Of a stretch of DNA of 64,000 bases, positions 53,301 to 64,000 are shown piece after piece. Origin of the DNA: Pterobdella sp. o SKG-2022 (Eukaryota; Annelida; Clitellata; Hirudinida; Piscicolidae); the NCBI GenBank assembly GCA_964035795.1, contig OZ038320.1, positions 25,732,118 through 25,796,117 on the forward strand, in the 5' to 3' direction. The position numbers were made by a program, and so were the translations under genes. Positions within the stretch are counted from its first letter, which is position 1; every line of letters begins with the position of its first letter. The notes beneath the pieces are model-generated. The model was not told the DNA's origin. It ran no database searches and saw only the letters and a list, made by a program, of their open reading frames with translations.

Positions 53301-53705
53301 GAGATATCCATGTTATGTAATTTATTAGAGTAATAACAGAAATTATTTTCATTATTATCTTCTTTTACATATAATAGTGAACTTTGATTTTTGAGTAAAC
53401 CATGGGAATTCATTGTAAAAAGTCTATTATTCGAATCACTGGAAAATGACTCCATGTTGATATTATTTAATTCATTCAAATCTTTAGCTAACAGATGTAA
53501 ACTATTATCATTGGTATTTTTTTCAATTTTTTTTTTAGCAAAATGGACATGTTTGTTATTTAATTCTTTAACATCAATTTCTTTCATTATATATTTATTC
53601 ACTGCATCTAAAAGCAAGAACTCCAGAATTTCAATTTTTTTCGATAAAAAGCCATTTTCTAATTTGTTGAACTCCATCTCCAATATCAGAAACCAAACTT
53701 TTGGT
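50301..53705 (-). CDS. PTPRN: IA-2-type receptor tyrosine phosphatase homologue (pseudophosphatase), 5' part missing
   Basis: Ten exons in phase: 53705-53282, 53138-52991, 52930-52857, 52759-52682, 52330-52223, 52115-51757, 51219-51169, 50968-50904, 50745-50672, 50381-50301. The first is juxtamembrane and ends MDISTGHLIL, followed by SYMERYKNDPELLCAEWEEI, as in IA-2. PTP landmarks follow in order: SDYINASYI, AYIVTQNPTPSTMADFWQ, MVWESG, KWPSC, HPIIIHCNDGSDRTG and a Q-loop-like stretch. As in IA-2, the WPD loop lacks its Asp (WPS here) and the signature has Asp after the residue following Cys (HCNDG), so catalysis is probably lost. IA-2 proteins sit in dense-core vesicle membranes and act in neuroendocrine secretion. 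Residues between FIVRNLLI and KLVTIFHYF form an extra hydrophilic insertion of about 75. The ectodomain, transmembrane segment and start codon were not found. They may lie beyond the LINE cluster. Confidence 0.9.
51380..51622. mobile_element. MITE-like foldback element, copy 1
   Basis: Inverted arms at 51384-51423 and 51570-51612 share AACAAAACGTTTTTT and ACCAATAGGATTGAAG in opposite orientation, with a core of about 145 bases between them. No coding capacity. It lies in the phosphatase intron between the exons at 51757 and 51219. A related element is found at 54.2-54.5 kb. Boundaries approximate; target-site duplication not resolved. Confidence 0.65.
53131..53223. repeat. tandem duplication covering a splice acceptor
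   Basis: TATATGACTAGTGAAATAT occurs at about 53133-53151 and again at about 53205-53223, 72 bases apart. On the minus strand this duplicates the CACTAG acceptor that precedes the phosphatase exon starting at 53138. Only the copy next to the exon fits the reading frame. Confidence 0.7.
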
Positions 53706-55573
<1,868 letters not shown>

Positions 55574-58227
55574 GACCGACTTTTAAGTCGAGCCAAAGTG
55601 ATGAAGCTTCTCCATGATTCCCTGTCGAGCATTGCGTTCTCAATTTCTTTAGTGCTTCTAGGTCGGTGTCTCTCGCCAGAGTGTCAACATAATTTATTGC
55701 TTTTCTTCCTCTTTTTGGGTTTCTTGCCAAAGGTTGTCACAGAACAAGTTTCGAGGCTATCTCTTCTCGGTGACGAACACAATGACCGGCAAGTCTCAGT
55801 CTACGCTCTCTAATCTTACAGCTTAATTTTGGCAGATCACCGTACAGTTCTTCACTTGTCACGTGTTATTTCCAAGATATGTTTATTGTCATTTTAAGCA
55901 TTCTGGTATAAGCTCCATCTAGTGATTTAGTTGAAGCAGAAGTAAGAGTCCACGTTTCAGAGTTATAGGCCAGCACTGACTCGACCGTTTCCAGAAATAA
56001 CCTGATTTTTATTTCTCTGCTCATTGATGACTTTTAGATTTTTTTGAGTTTGTGACAAGCCATCCATGCCTGCGCCTTCCTAGCTTTCACATCGTGTTGA
56101 CAGCATTTCATCCAACCACCTAAGTACTTGAAATTGTCAACTTCTTCGATGAAACCACCACTGATAGATTTGAGGTCATTGATACTATCCTTGTTAAACC
56201 TCATCATTTTGGTCTTTTTGGCATTGCACTATAATCAATTTTTTGCAGCTTCGGATTCAACTCGGTTTAGGAGCTTTTTGGCCCGAGCTATTTCGTGACA
56301 TATGAGGGCGATATCGTCAGCATAATCGAGATCAGTTATTACTTCCGCTGGATATCGATGACTTCTTTTTGAATTAAGAATGAAGCCAAGTTCTTCTTCA
56401 CCATCAATGGCCATCCTCATAATGTAGTCAATAACAATGGGGAAAAGATGTGGGGCCAGTGTGTCCCCTTAAAGAACATCTCCTTGAATTTCAAAATATT
56501 CAGTTTCACCATCAGGAGAGAGTACTTTAGCTCTTGTTCCCTCGTATAGTTTTTTTATGGCATTGACAAGTTCATTTGGAATTCCATATGCTTTGAGGAT
56601 TTGCATAATTTTTGCTCTGTGGACGCTATCAAATGCTTTACTGAAATTCACAAAAACTATGGTTGCAGAGACATTATTTCTTTTTGCTTTTTCAATTAAT
56701 CTTCGAAGAGCTAGAATGTGAGCTATGGTATTTCTTTTAGGTCGAAATCCATTTTGGTTGTTTCTGAGTAGTGGGTGTAGTTGAGGTTGAATTCGATTTA
56801 GTATAAGCTTGTTCACTACTTTCGACATCATAGTTGACAGACCGATTCTTCTATAGTTTGATGCATTACTGAGAACCTCGTCTTTTGGTTGATGTCAAAC
56901 CATTGTTGGGGCTTATGACCGTCTAAAAGAAGTGAGTTAGCATATCCTAAAACGATGTCGTTTATATTGCAGTATTTCAATAGTTCATTTGGAATACCGT
57001 CTTCACCAGAAACTTTTCCAAGCTTAAGATATTTTTTCACTGCAAGATATTCTTTTTTGGTGAAAGGCCCAGTTTCTACCTGTAAATCTTCAAATATTGT
57101 TTGAACCTGGTCACCACAATCATCTGATATTGTAGGTTCCTTACCCAGTAAATGGCTTAAATGATTGTACCAGCTTCTGATCCTTTCACCTTTGTTCTTG
57201 CCTTTGAGAATACCTTTTTTGGAGCTTCTACGACCACTTGCATCATTATGAGATTCCAGCACTTGGAGCATTGACCACGTTTGGCGGCTGTTTCAATTAA
57301 TGTAATTTGCTGTGTCACTTGTTCTTCACATAGGCTGTTGTAAATTCTATAAAGTTTCGCTTTCTCTGATTGGAGGTTTTCACTGGTAGTTTCATTTGCC
57401 TCTCTTCGATATAAATCAAACGCTTTTTGAAACTTTATATCTTTCTTCAATAACCTTTTCATTATTTGCGAAGTTTGTCTTGTTTTTGTGTTCTCTTGTT
57501 TGAAGAAGTGAGCCGTTTCATTGTTTGCTTTTATTGGCTTATCATATTTTTCCGTGATATCTTCACCCTCACTACATAGTTCAGCGTATCTATTTCTTAT
57601 CTGAATCGTATATTGATGTTGCAACTCCTCATTGTTGCTGAGAGCTGACCAGTTGTATAATCTGTTTTGTGTCGGTGTTTTGACTTTTCTAAGACTAAGT
57701 TTCAATCGAGCAGAAATGACTCGATGGTCGGAACCGATGCTCGCAAAGGAACTGTACTCCTCTACATTCTTGATCGAATTCTTCCACTTTTTGTTAATGA
57801 GAATGTAATCTAGTTGCGATTTTTTTTCTCCTCTATCTGATAGGTAGGTCCATAGTTTTCCGGACTTTTTTTGAAAACAGGTGTTTGCTATCATCAAATG
57901 GTTTTCTTGAGATAACTTAATAAGTGCTTCATTATGATTCGTTTCTTGGTGATATGTGTATTTTGCTGCTTCATTTCCAATGTGAGCGTTGCAATCACCG
58001 ATTACTAGCACAATGTTATGATTGGGGCATTCTTTGATGGAGTCACTCAGCAAGCTGTAATGCTCATCTGCTTCACTGTTGCCCTCCACAGAAGAATAAT
58101 GAACTAGGAGAGTAGTTGCAGGATTTCTAGTGAAGTCTACTCTGAGGATTCTAAGGCTGATAGAAGCAATAAAAGCTGGTCTTTTCATTCTACTACAAAA
58201 AACTAGATGTACTCCGAAGCTGCTCAA
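55574..58227 (-). mobile_element. non-LTR retrotransposon (LINE), 5'-truncated and decayed
   Basis: Read on the minus strand, it starts in the apurinic-type endonuclease domain (LVIGDCNAHIG, SQLDYILINKKW, IGSDHRVISARL) and runs into reverse transcriptase, including FVNFSKAFDSVHR and the catalytic block DLDYADDIAL. Frameshifts near 57.2 and 56.83 kb and a stop near 56.47 kb break the frame, and the 3' third is heavily degraded. The 3' end has a short hairpin (CGACTT/AAGTCG at 55577-55590) followed by the (TAAG)n tract. A hairpin plus a short tandem tail is typical of CR1/L2-like elements; the clade is inferred. Confidence 0.9.
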
Positions 58228-59276
58228 GCTAATAATTGCTTTTCATGCAGAGGAACATTCAGCAAAATGGTGCCAGCTTCAAATCTTTCCCAATCGTTAG
58301 TGGACTCAAGCAAGGCTGCGTTTTAACCCCAAAGCTATTTGGCATCTTCTCTCTACTCCTGTCATATGCTTTTCAGAAAACAGAAAACGGCATATATCTC
58401 CACAAAAGAAGTGACGAAGAGCGTTTCAATCTTGCACGTCTTATATCTAAACCAAGACTCGTACGGTCAAAATTAGAGAGATGCTCTTCGCTGATGATGC
58501 CGCTCTGGCTGCCCCAAGCAAACAAGCCTTACAAGGCCTAATTGACCACTTTTCTCAAGCTTGCGATGACTTTGGACTCGAAATCAGTTTTAAGAAGACT
58601 CAAATTATGTGACGAGATACTAGCTCTATTACTAATATTTGCTTTGAAGACCACATGCTTGAAGTTGCTGAAAACTTTGTCTACTTAGGCACAAATATTA
58701 ACAACAATCTGGCTTGGAAAATCAGATCAACTCAAGGATAGGGAAGGCAAGCTCAACTATGGCACGTTTATCAAAAAAGATCTGGTAAATTTCTCTTCTT
58801 ACCATTTCAAAAAAGATGGATGTATGTAAAGCATGCGTTCTTAGCACTCTCCTTTATGAAAGCGAGATCTGGACCTTTATGCGCGTCAAGAAGCCAGAAT
58901 AAATGCATTCCACTTTTGTTGATTAAACAGGATTTTGGGCATCTTATGGCAAGATCGCATTTTGAATAAGGACATTTTAAAGAAAGCACGAACAGAGAGG
59001 ATGTTTTCACTGCTAAAAGAAAGGCGGTTACGATGGTTAGGTCATGTCAGGCGCATGAAAGATAGTAGGCTCCCGAAAGACATTCATTATAGCGAGTTAG
59101 CTGACGGTAGCAGAGCTATAGGCAGACTCCTTCTCCGTTTCAAAGACGTATGCAAACGTGACCTTTAAACATGTGGCATTGATATAGCTAACTGGGAAGG
59201 CCTCTGCACCGATCTAAGTAAATGGAGAAATGCGGTTTTATGAGGGCGCTCTGAAAAGTGAGATTTTAACGGAAGA
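58228..59276 (+). mobile_element. second LINE fragment, 3' part only, opposite orientation
   Basis: It begins in mid reverse transcriptase (VSGLKQGCVLTPKLF), passes the catalytic block in another frame (LFADDAAL) and VYLGTNINNNL, and ends with the conserved C-terminal stretch RRLRWLGHVRRMKDSRLPK and the region up to about 59240. Several stops and frameshifts show that it is dead. It abuts the 5' end of the minus-strand LINE head to head at about 58230. The sequence differs from the other LINE, so these are two families or distant subfamilies. Confidence 0.88.
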
Positions 59277-60411
59277 AGTGGACAAAAAGACATAAAAAGC
59301 AAAAGAAGAATGATCATACAAATAAAAAAAGGTAATAAAAAATAATAATATCTAATAGTCAGGGTTAGCTATTGTCTTTTTAGACATAACAGCGGTATTA
59401 TTATTATGAACAAATATTACCATTCCAGCCATAATACTTAGATGAAACGACTGACGTAATATTTAACTTAAAAGATATTAACAATAATCAAACTTTTTAT
59501 GCTTTTAGCAAAATTTACGTTGAAAAAACAGATTTAATATCGAAACACTAAAGTATGGGTCTGTAATATCACATACCAAGAATCAGTTTGAATATCACAC
59601 GACTACATCACACTATTTGTATGATCATTCTTTTTTTGCTTTTCACGTCATTTTACGCTTAAAAACACTTAAGTGTTATATATTCAAATGAAAACACTTT
59701 TAAGAGTTTATTTTATTCCACGAAGCTTTTCGTAAGGTGAACTTACATTATCAAGTGCTATTGGTTTAGTATGTGAATAAGTAGCAAATGTTTCTACTGA
59801 ATAATGTCAATCGATTAACAATGAATATTTCACGACTCAAAGCAACCATTTTTAATCGATTAAAATTTCAGTAGAAACATTCGCTACTTATTCACCATTA
59901 ACACTTCAGTGTTTTTTAAACGAAAATCCTTTAAAGAGATCTGGATTATAGTTTTCATCAAATCATACAGTTCATTTACTTTTACGTGTGATGGATTTAT
60001 TATTTAAATTATTATTTTTTCTAACAGATGTTTGTTGTTACTTTTAAACATTTTTTATCTTTGTGATTTAACTCAAAAATAAGTTATTTATTGTTGAAAA
60101 TTAACCAAACTTGGTCATTATTTCGTGAATAATTTTTCTCTACTTTTTTACGACATCTTAGACTTATTGGAAATTAACATTCATTTATTTATCCATTTTT
60201 TATCAATAGAATTGTTTGAAAAACAAATATATTATATCTTTTAAATTAAAAAATAAATAGAATTTGTGGAGAAATCGATCTATTTTAGAAATTATTATAT
60301 ATACAAGATGATCTTTCAAAATATAGACTTTAAATAGATATAATCTTCCCTATAGTCATTAAATGCAATCTGGTTGAGATGTTAAAAAGTACTGTAGTAT
60401 AGAGGTAAAAA
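59277..60411. other. repeat-rich AT spacer
   Basis: No gene seen. It contains an inverted duplicate of the LINE terminus: about 59290-59325, and in reverse orientation about 59613-59650, sharing ATTTGTATGATCATTCTT and TTTTGCTTTT. It also contains the palindrome listed separately. Confidence 0.5.
59773..59895. repeat. large imperfect palindrome (foldback)
   Basis: Arms at 59773-59817 and 59853-59895 are reverse complements over about 43 bases with a few mismatches. The outer ends are GTGAATAAGTAGC and GCTACTTATTCAC; the inner ends are ATCGATTA and TAATCGAT. A 35-base loop separates them. No coding sequence; probably a MITE-like remnant. Confidence 0.8.
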
Positions 60412-61339
60412 ATGTCGAAAATATTTACTTACGGTACTTTGAAGAGTACAGAATCGAACCATTTAGTTTTGAAAATTTTGAATTGTACTTTTTAGGCAAA
60501 AGTTTCTACTTTTGAAAAGTATCCTCTTTTTATTGCAACCAAATGCAATGTAGTTTTCATGATGGATAAAGTAGGAACAGGGCATGCGAGTAGTTGATGT
60601 TTTTGAGAAGCAATTCTTTCAACAACTTAAAACCGACTACTGAACTTATTGAAATAATTTATCATTTTGAATGGGTTATTAAGTATATTAGAAATATATA
60701 TACTCAGATTTATCAAAAAATGTGTAAAATATGTTTCAAAATTTAGCCGAATTTTTGGAAGCTGGATTTCCAAAAGCCTACTGTATAACATACATTGCAT
60801 GAATCTAATCAATTGTTTTTAAAAACACCACCAAATAGAAGGAGAGGTTTATGAAATTGACGAAGAAGGTCTGAAGATATTGGACAAGTTTGAAAAAACT
60901 CCTTTTATCTACCATCGGAAACTAATCACTCTTATCTCTAAGACTGGTATAGGTTTGCTCAAAATACAATAATAAAATCAAAATATATTTTTCAACTAAG
61001 CTTCAAGTTTGAGAAGATTTGTACTATATTTATTAAAAAATATTATCAATAAATTTTAATAAAAATAAGAACTAGAATTTTAGATAAACTTAACCTCATC
61101 ATTGAAAATATAAAATTTATATTTTAGAATCATCACATCCTGAAAAGTTTGAGGCGTTTTGTTAGTTCATCAGTTTTGATGACCCAAGGCTGCTTTCATT
61201 ACCACTAGTTTCTTATTATTCCTACGAAACATCTGAAAAAAAGTATGTGAAATGTTTAGGATTTGCAGAAAGATTGACTGAAGGAAATTTTCGTGAACTT
61301 TTGGAGTACGACTTGAAAAACTACGGGGATAAATTTTGA
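60412..61339 (+). pseudogene. decayed gamma-glutamylcyclotransferase-like (AIG2-like) gene copy
   Basis: A three-exon copy of the gene starting at 63717. Exon 1 (60412-60585) has the same 174-base length as the other copy and starts MSKIFTYGTLKS, keeping the YGTL substrate-loop motif. It has an in-frame TAG at 60493-60495, and its donor reads GCGAGT instead of GTGAGT. Exon 2 (60832-60946; IEGEVYEIDEEGLKILDKF) lacks an AG just before it. Exon 3 (61128-61339) has another in-frame TAG at 61163-61165 but otherwise stays open to the end. Two stops and two lost splice sites make it a pseudogene. The family acts on gamma-glutamyl amines or peptides. Confidence 0.85.
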
Positions 61340-63716
61340 AGCTGCACGCAAAATTGATTTTTATCATATATTTACATAATTGAATGTTTGAAAATTCTAT
61401 TTATAATAATAACAAAAACCTGTACTTTTTCAAACATATTTCAATTCTATGGTAAATTTTTAAACAGTATATTTTAAAAAACCTGAAATCTCATTTTTTT
61501 TAAGCTGTTATTTTTTTTTTGTTGATTTATCTCAATGCTATTTAAAAGGTTTGAGAAGTGTGGTGGTGTGGGTTGGAAATATTTTTTGATAAGATTGGAA
61601 ATTTCTTTTTTTTTTTTGTGGTTTTGCTTCCTTTTTTTCTACTAAGCAGATCCACAGCGTCATCTTTTTTATTTTTCTTTGCACTCATAATTCCACAAAG
61701 CTTCATCAGCAACCTCATTGCTTGTCATTTCAATGACTAAAGTGCCAAATAAAGGAAAGACTACACCCGTTTCCACCAACAGTAAAAGCATTTCACATTC
61801 ATTCATATTTCTGTATAGATTCGCTGGATGGAATTCTTTTAGTCTTTTTATTATGAAACTACTTTCTGTTGCTACTCGGACCTTACGTCACTCTATTGCT
61901 TGCTACCATCCATTGCGGACTCCACAAATTTCTTCCCTTTTCTTTTACAAGTCTGTCATCTCATTAGTATTAAGATCCGACATCCTGCTTCATTTTATTT
62001 CAACTTATAGGTTAAGTTGTTGTGTTTAGCGTCATATTGGGGATGTTTATTTCAAGTTTCAGGTCTGAAATGATTTTCCACGAAATGTTGTTTAGTAATT
62101 GCAAGTTTAAATTTAAGTTTTTTTTTCATATTTGTATGCATTGATTGTTGTTTAAATTATTCATCTTATTGCTCGATTGTATAAGTTTATCATTTTTGTG
62201 GTCAATTATCATAATTCTTTATCATGTTTCAATTAAATTTGATATTTTTTTTGAGCACGTCTGGAACATTTGAGTGTAATATGTTTAGGTTTTTAAGTAC
62301 GTTGTGTGTATGTACTGTGATTTGTGTTCTTATATGGTGAGCCATGCTGGAAATTTGCTAGATAGAGCGACAAAAATGAGGGTAAGTCTTAACAGTAAAA
62401 AATTTTGGAGAATAACCCTTAAATCGCATGCGCGTAAAAATTTGCAACTAAACACAAAACGCACAAAACTATTGAAAAAAGTCTCTTGAAGATGAGATTG
62501 TTGAAAATGAAGTTAGTGAGAAAAAGGTGGTTGAAGAGGAGGTTGAAAAGTTTGATGTTTTTGACTGATGAAGTTGAACTTGCAAGAAAAAACTTTTTTC
62601 AAACCGTTGCATTCGAGACACCGGGCTGCTGCGGACCTTCAACCAGCAGCTTTGTTGAAGAGTTAGGTAGGAAAGTTATCAAGGGGTCAGGGAATCATTT
62701 AGAGGCAGTATGGTTGCGCCAGAAAATTTCTCTTGGAATTGCCCGCGGCAATGCTACCAGCATTTTTTCCTGTTTCCGTTCTCCTTCCTCTTTCTCTTAA
62801 GTGCAGTTTTTTTTTTATATTTCAATTTTCATTTTCACCAATGTATCATTTGTATATTGTTTATATGCTTGAACACAGTTGTATAATCAAAATGCATTCA
62901 CTTTTGGAAAAAAACAGGGTCCAAGCGAAAAAAAAAAACCGTACAGTTGAACTCAAATTCTCTATTTCTATACTTATTATGAATATGGCTGGACTTTAAA
63001 AATTTTATGAATTGAAATATTTTCAAGAATGAGAACTTTTATTAAACAACCAATCACAATTAAGATGATAATTTTTCCGTGGTGCCGCTAAAGAAGTTCC
63101 AACGTAGGAAGCATTACGTTAAGATTAGCCAATCACCTATGCACCAATCATATGCTTTGTTAGGATTTTGTTAGAATTTATTATTTATTTTTAGAATTAA
63201 AATTATGCACAATGAATATTTTTTTATTTAAAATCTATTTAAAAAACCCCAAATGTTGATTTTCAACGCTGATAAGTCAATCCAAATGTATGCAAATCAA
63301 TTTTCATGTATCATCATGCTTAAATATTCATGGATTGTACAGCTTTGTTAGTTGATAAATGTTAGTTTTTTTTTCATAAAACTTCTAAAAATTATTATTT
63401 CAGTACTTTTCAGAAATTTTTTTGAAATTCTTTGATTGGTTCAGAAACTATAGGCTCGATCTTAAACACTCCTGCCTAATCGCGAAGTCCCTGTGTGGAG
63501 CCGCTCGCTCATATAAACACAATCGTTCCCTATTTTAATTGAAAATTTCAACTGCAAAAAAAAATTATGAAGTTAAACTAAAATTATTTATTATATTTTC
63601 TTTTGATTAACATATTTTCTGTTATATTTATTTTCCGCGACGCACTTTATACATTGTGGACAATTATTGTTTTTTATAGTCAACTTTAGCTGTTGAAAGT
63701 TCAAGTGAAACAAAAA
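61340..63716. other. AT-rich spacer with a transposon-like fragment and CCAAT boxes
   Basis: 62484-62800 contains a degenerate, GC-richer coding-like stretch (listed separately). 63040-63160 has three copies of CCAATCA on the + strand (in ACCAATCAC, GCCAATCAC and ACCAATCAT), possibly a promoter region for the gene at 63717. Nothing else recognised. Confidence 0.4.
62484..62800 (+). pseudogene. degenerate coding remnant, possibly transposon-derived
   Basis: An acidic stretch (SLEDEIVENEVSEKKVVEEE) ends in stops near 62565. Just past that point a neighbouring frame carries FFQTVAFETPGCCGP, SSFVEELGRKVIKGSG and WLRQKISLGIARGNATSI. The frame change inside one apparent unit suggests a frameshift in an old gene. 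The second part recalls C-terminal segments I associate with reverse-transcriptase-linked proteins in other invertebrates, but I cannot name the family with confidence. Confidence 0.35.
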
Positions 63717-64000
63717 ATGTTAAAAGTTTTTGTATATGGAACATTACGGAGAGGAGAACCGAATAACTTTTTTTTAGAAAACTTGGGAGTGAAATTTTTA
63801 TCAAAGGCTATCACAGTAGAGAAGTTTCCAATGATCATAGCCACTAAATTCAACCTGCCTTTTATGATTGATAAAGAAGGGACAGGCTACGTGAGTATAT
63901 GATTACAGCATAGTTTTCAACAGAAAGTTTTGAATTTGTATTAATAACTTCAAACTGAACCAGAAAATTGAAGGTGAAGTATATGAAATAAACGAAAAGC
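63717..64000 (+). CDS. gamma-glutamylcyclotransferase-like (AIG2-like) protein, 5' exons, runs off the window
   Basis: Exon 1 (63717-63890) starts MLKVFVYGTLRRGEPNNFFL, the N-terminal strand and YGTLRRG substrate loop of the AIG2-like/gamma-glutamylaminecyclotransferase fold. It ends at a consensus donor (TAC then GTGAGT). Exon 2 opens at 63964 after ACCAG with KIEGEVYEINEK and continues past the window. Enzymes of this family release 5-oxoproline from gamma-glutamyl amines or peptides in the cytosol. The catalytic Glu expected later in the fold may be the GEVYE region, but it cannot be assigned from this fragment. The ATG at 63717 is preferred because the motif begins three residues later, as in relatives. 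A dead copy lies 3 kb upstream. Confidence 0.85.

Noticed and set aside
60580..60835. A non-canonical GC-AC intron keeping the first AIG2-like copy functional
   Set aside because: The copy also has two in-frame TAG codons, so loss of function is simpler than rescue by rare splice sites plus readthrough.

Overview
The window is AT-rich DNA from an animal, almost certainly a protostome or other bilaterian invertebrate. Evidence: two spliced homeobox genes with YPWM-type hexapeptides, a Hox-cluster microRNA of the mir-10 family, an IA-2-type receptor tyrosine phosphatase homologue, a BTB-BACK gene, LINEs, a tRNA-derived SINE and long microsatellites. No species can be named from sequence alone. 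The asparagine-rich proteins and the apparent gap in the Hox set would suit a lineage with a reduced Hox cluster, but that is inference.

Layout: 1-14.4 kb is gene-poor, with a GT microsatellite and one SINE. 14.46-19.89 kb (+) holds a three-exon central-class (Antp/Lox5/Hox6-8-like) Hox gene. 23.10-23.18 kb (+) is a mir-10 hairpin. 37.20-39.69 kb (+) holds a Hox4/5-class (Dfd/Scr-like) gene whose first exon I could not place with certainty. Order and strand (central Hox, mir-10, Hox4-like, all +) match the usual Hox cluster, except that no separate Scr/Hox5 gene is seen between the first gene and mir-10.

Downstream, on the minus strand, are two non-Hox genes in tandem. One encodes a seven-exon BTB-BACK protein (42.72-48.89 kb) whose BTB fold is split by an insertion of about 1,050 residues. 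The other is an IA-2/PTPRN-like pseudophosphatase (50.30-53.71 kb, ten exons resolved, 5' part missing). Two related foldback elements lie in and just upstream of the phosphatase gene.

54.96-59.3 kb is repetitive: a pure (ACTT)153 array forms the 3' tail of a minus-strand LINE, which meets a second, plus-strand LINE fragment head to head. 59.8 kb carries a large imperfect palindrome. 60.41-61.34 kb is a decayed copy, and 63.72 kb to the window end the start of an intact-looking copy, of a gamma-glutamylcyclotransferase-like (AIG2-like) gene.

The Hox genes and mir-10 are expected to work in axial patterning. The other genes have no evident functional link to them and probably mark a cluster edge or an invasion of the cluster. 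All exon joins were made by hand from splice consensus, phase and family resemblance, and none is confirmed by transcripts.
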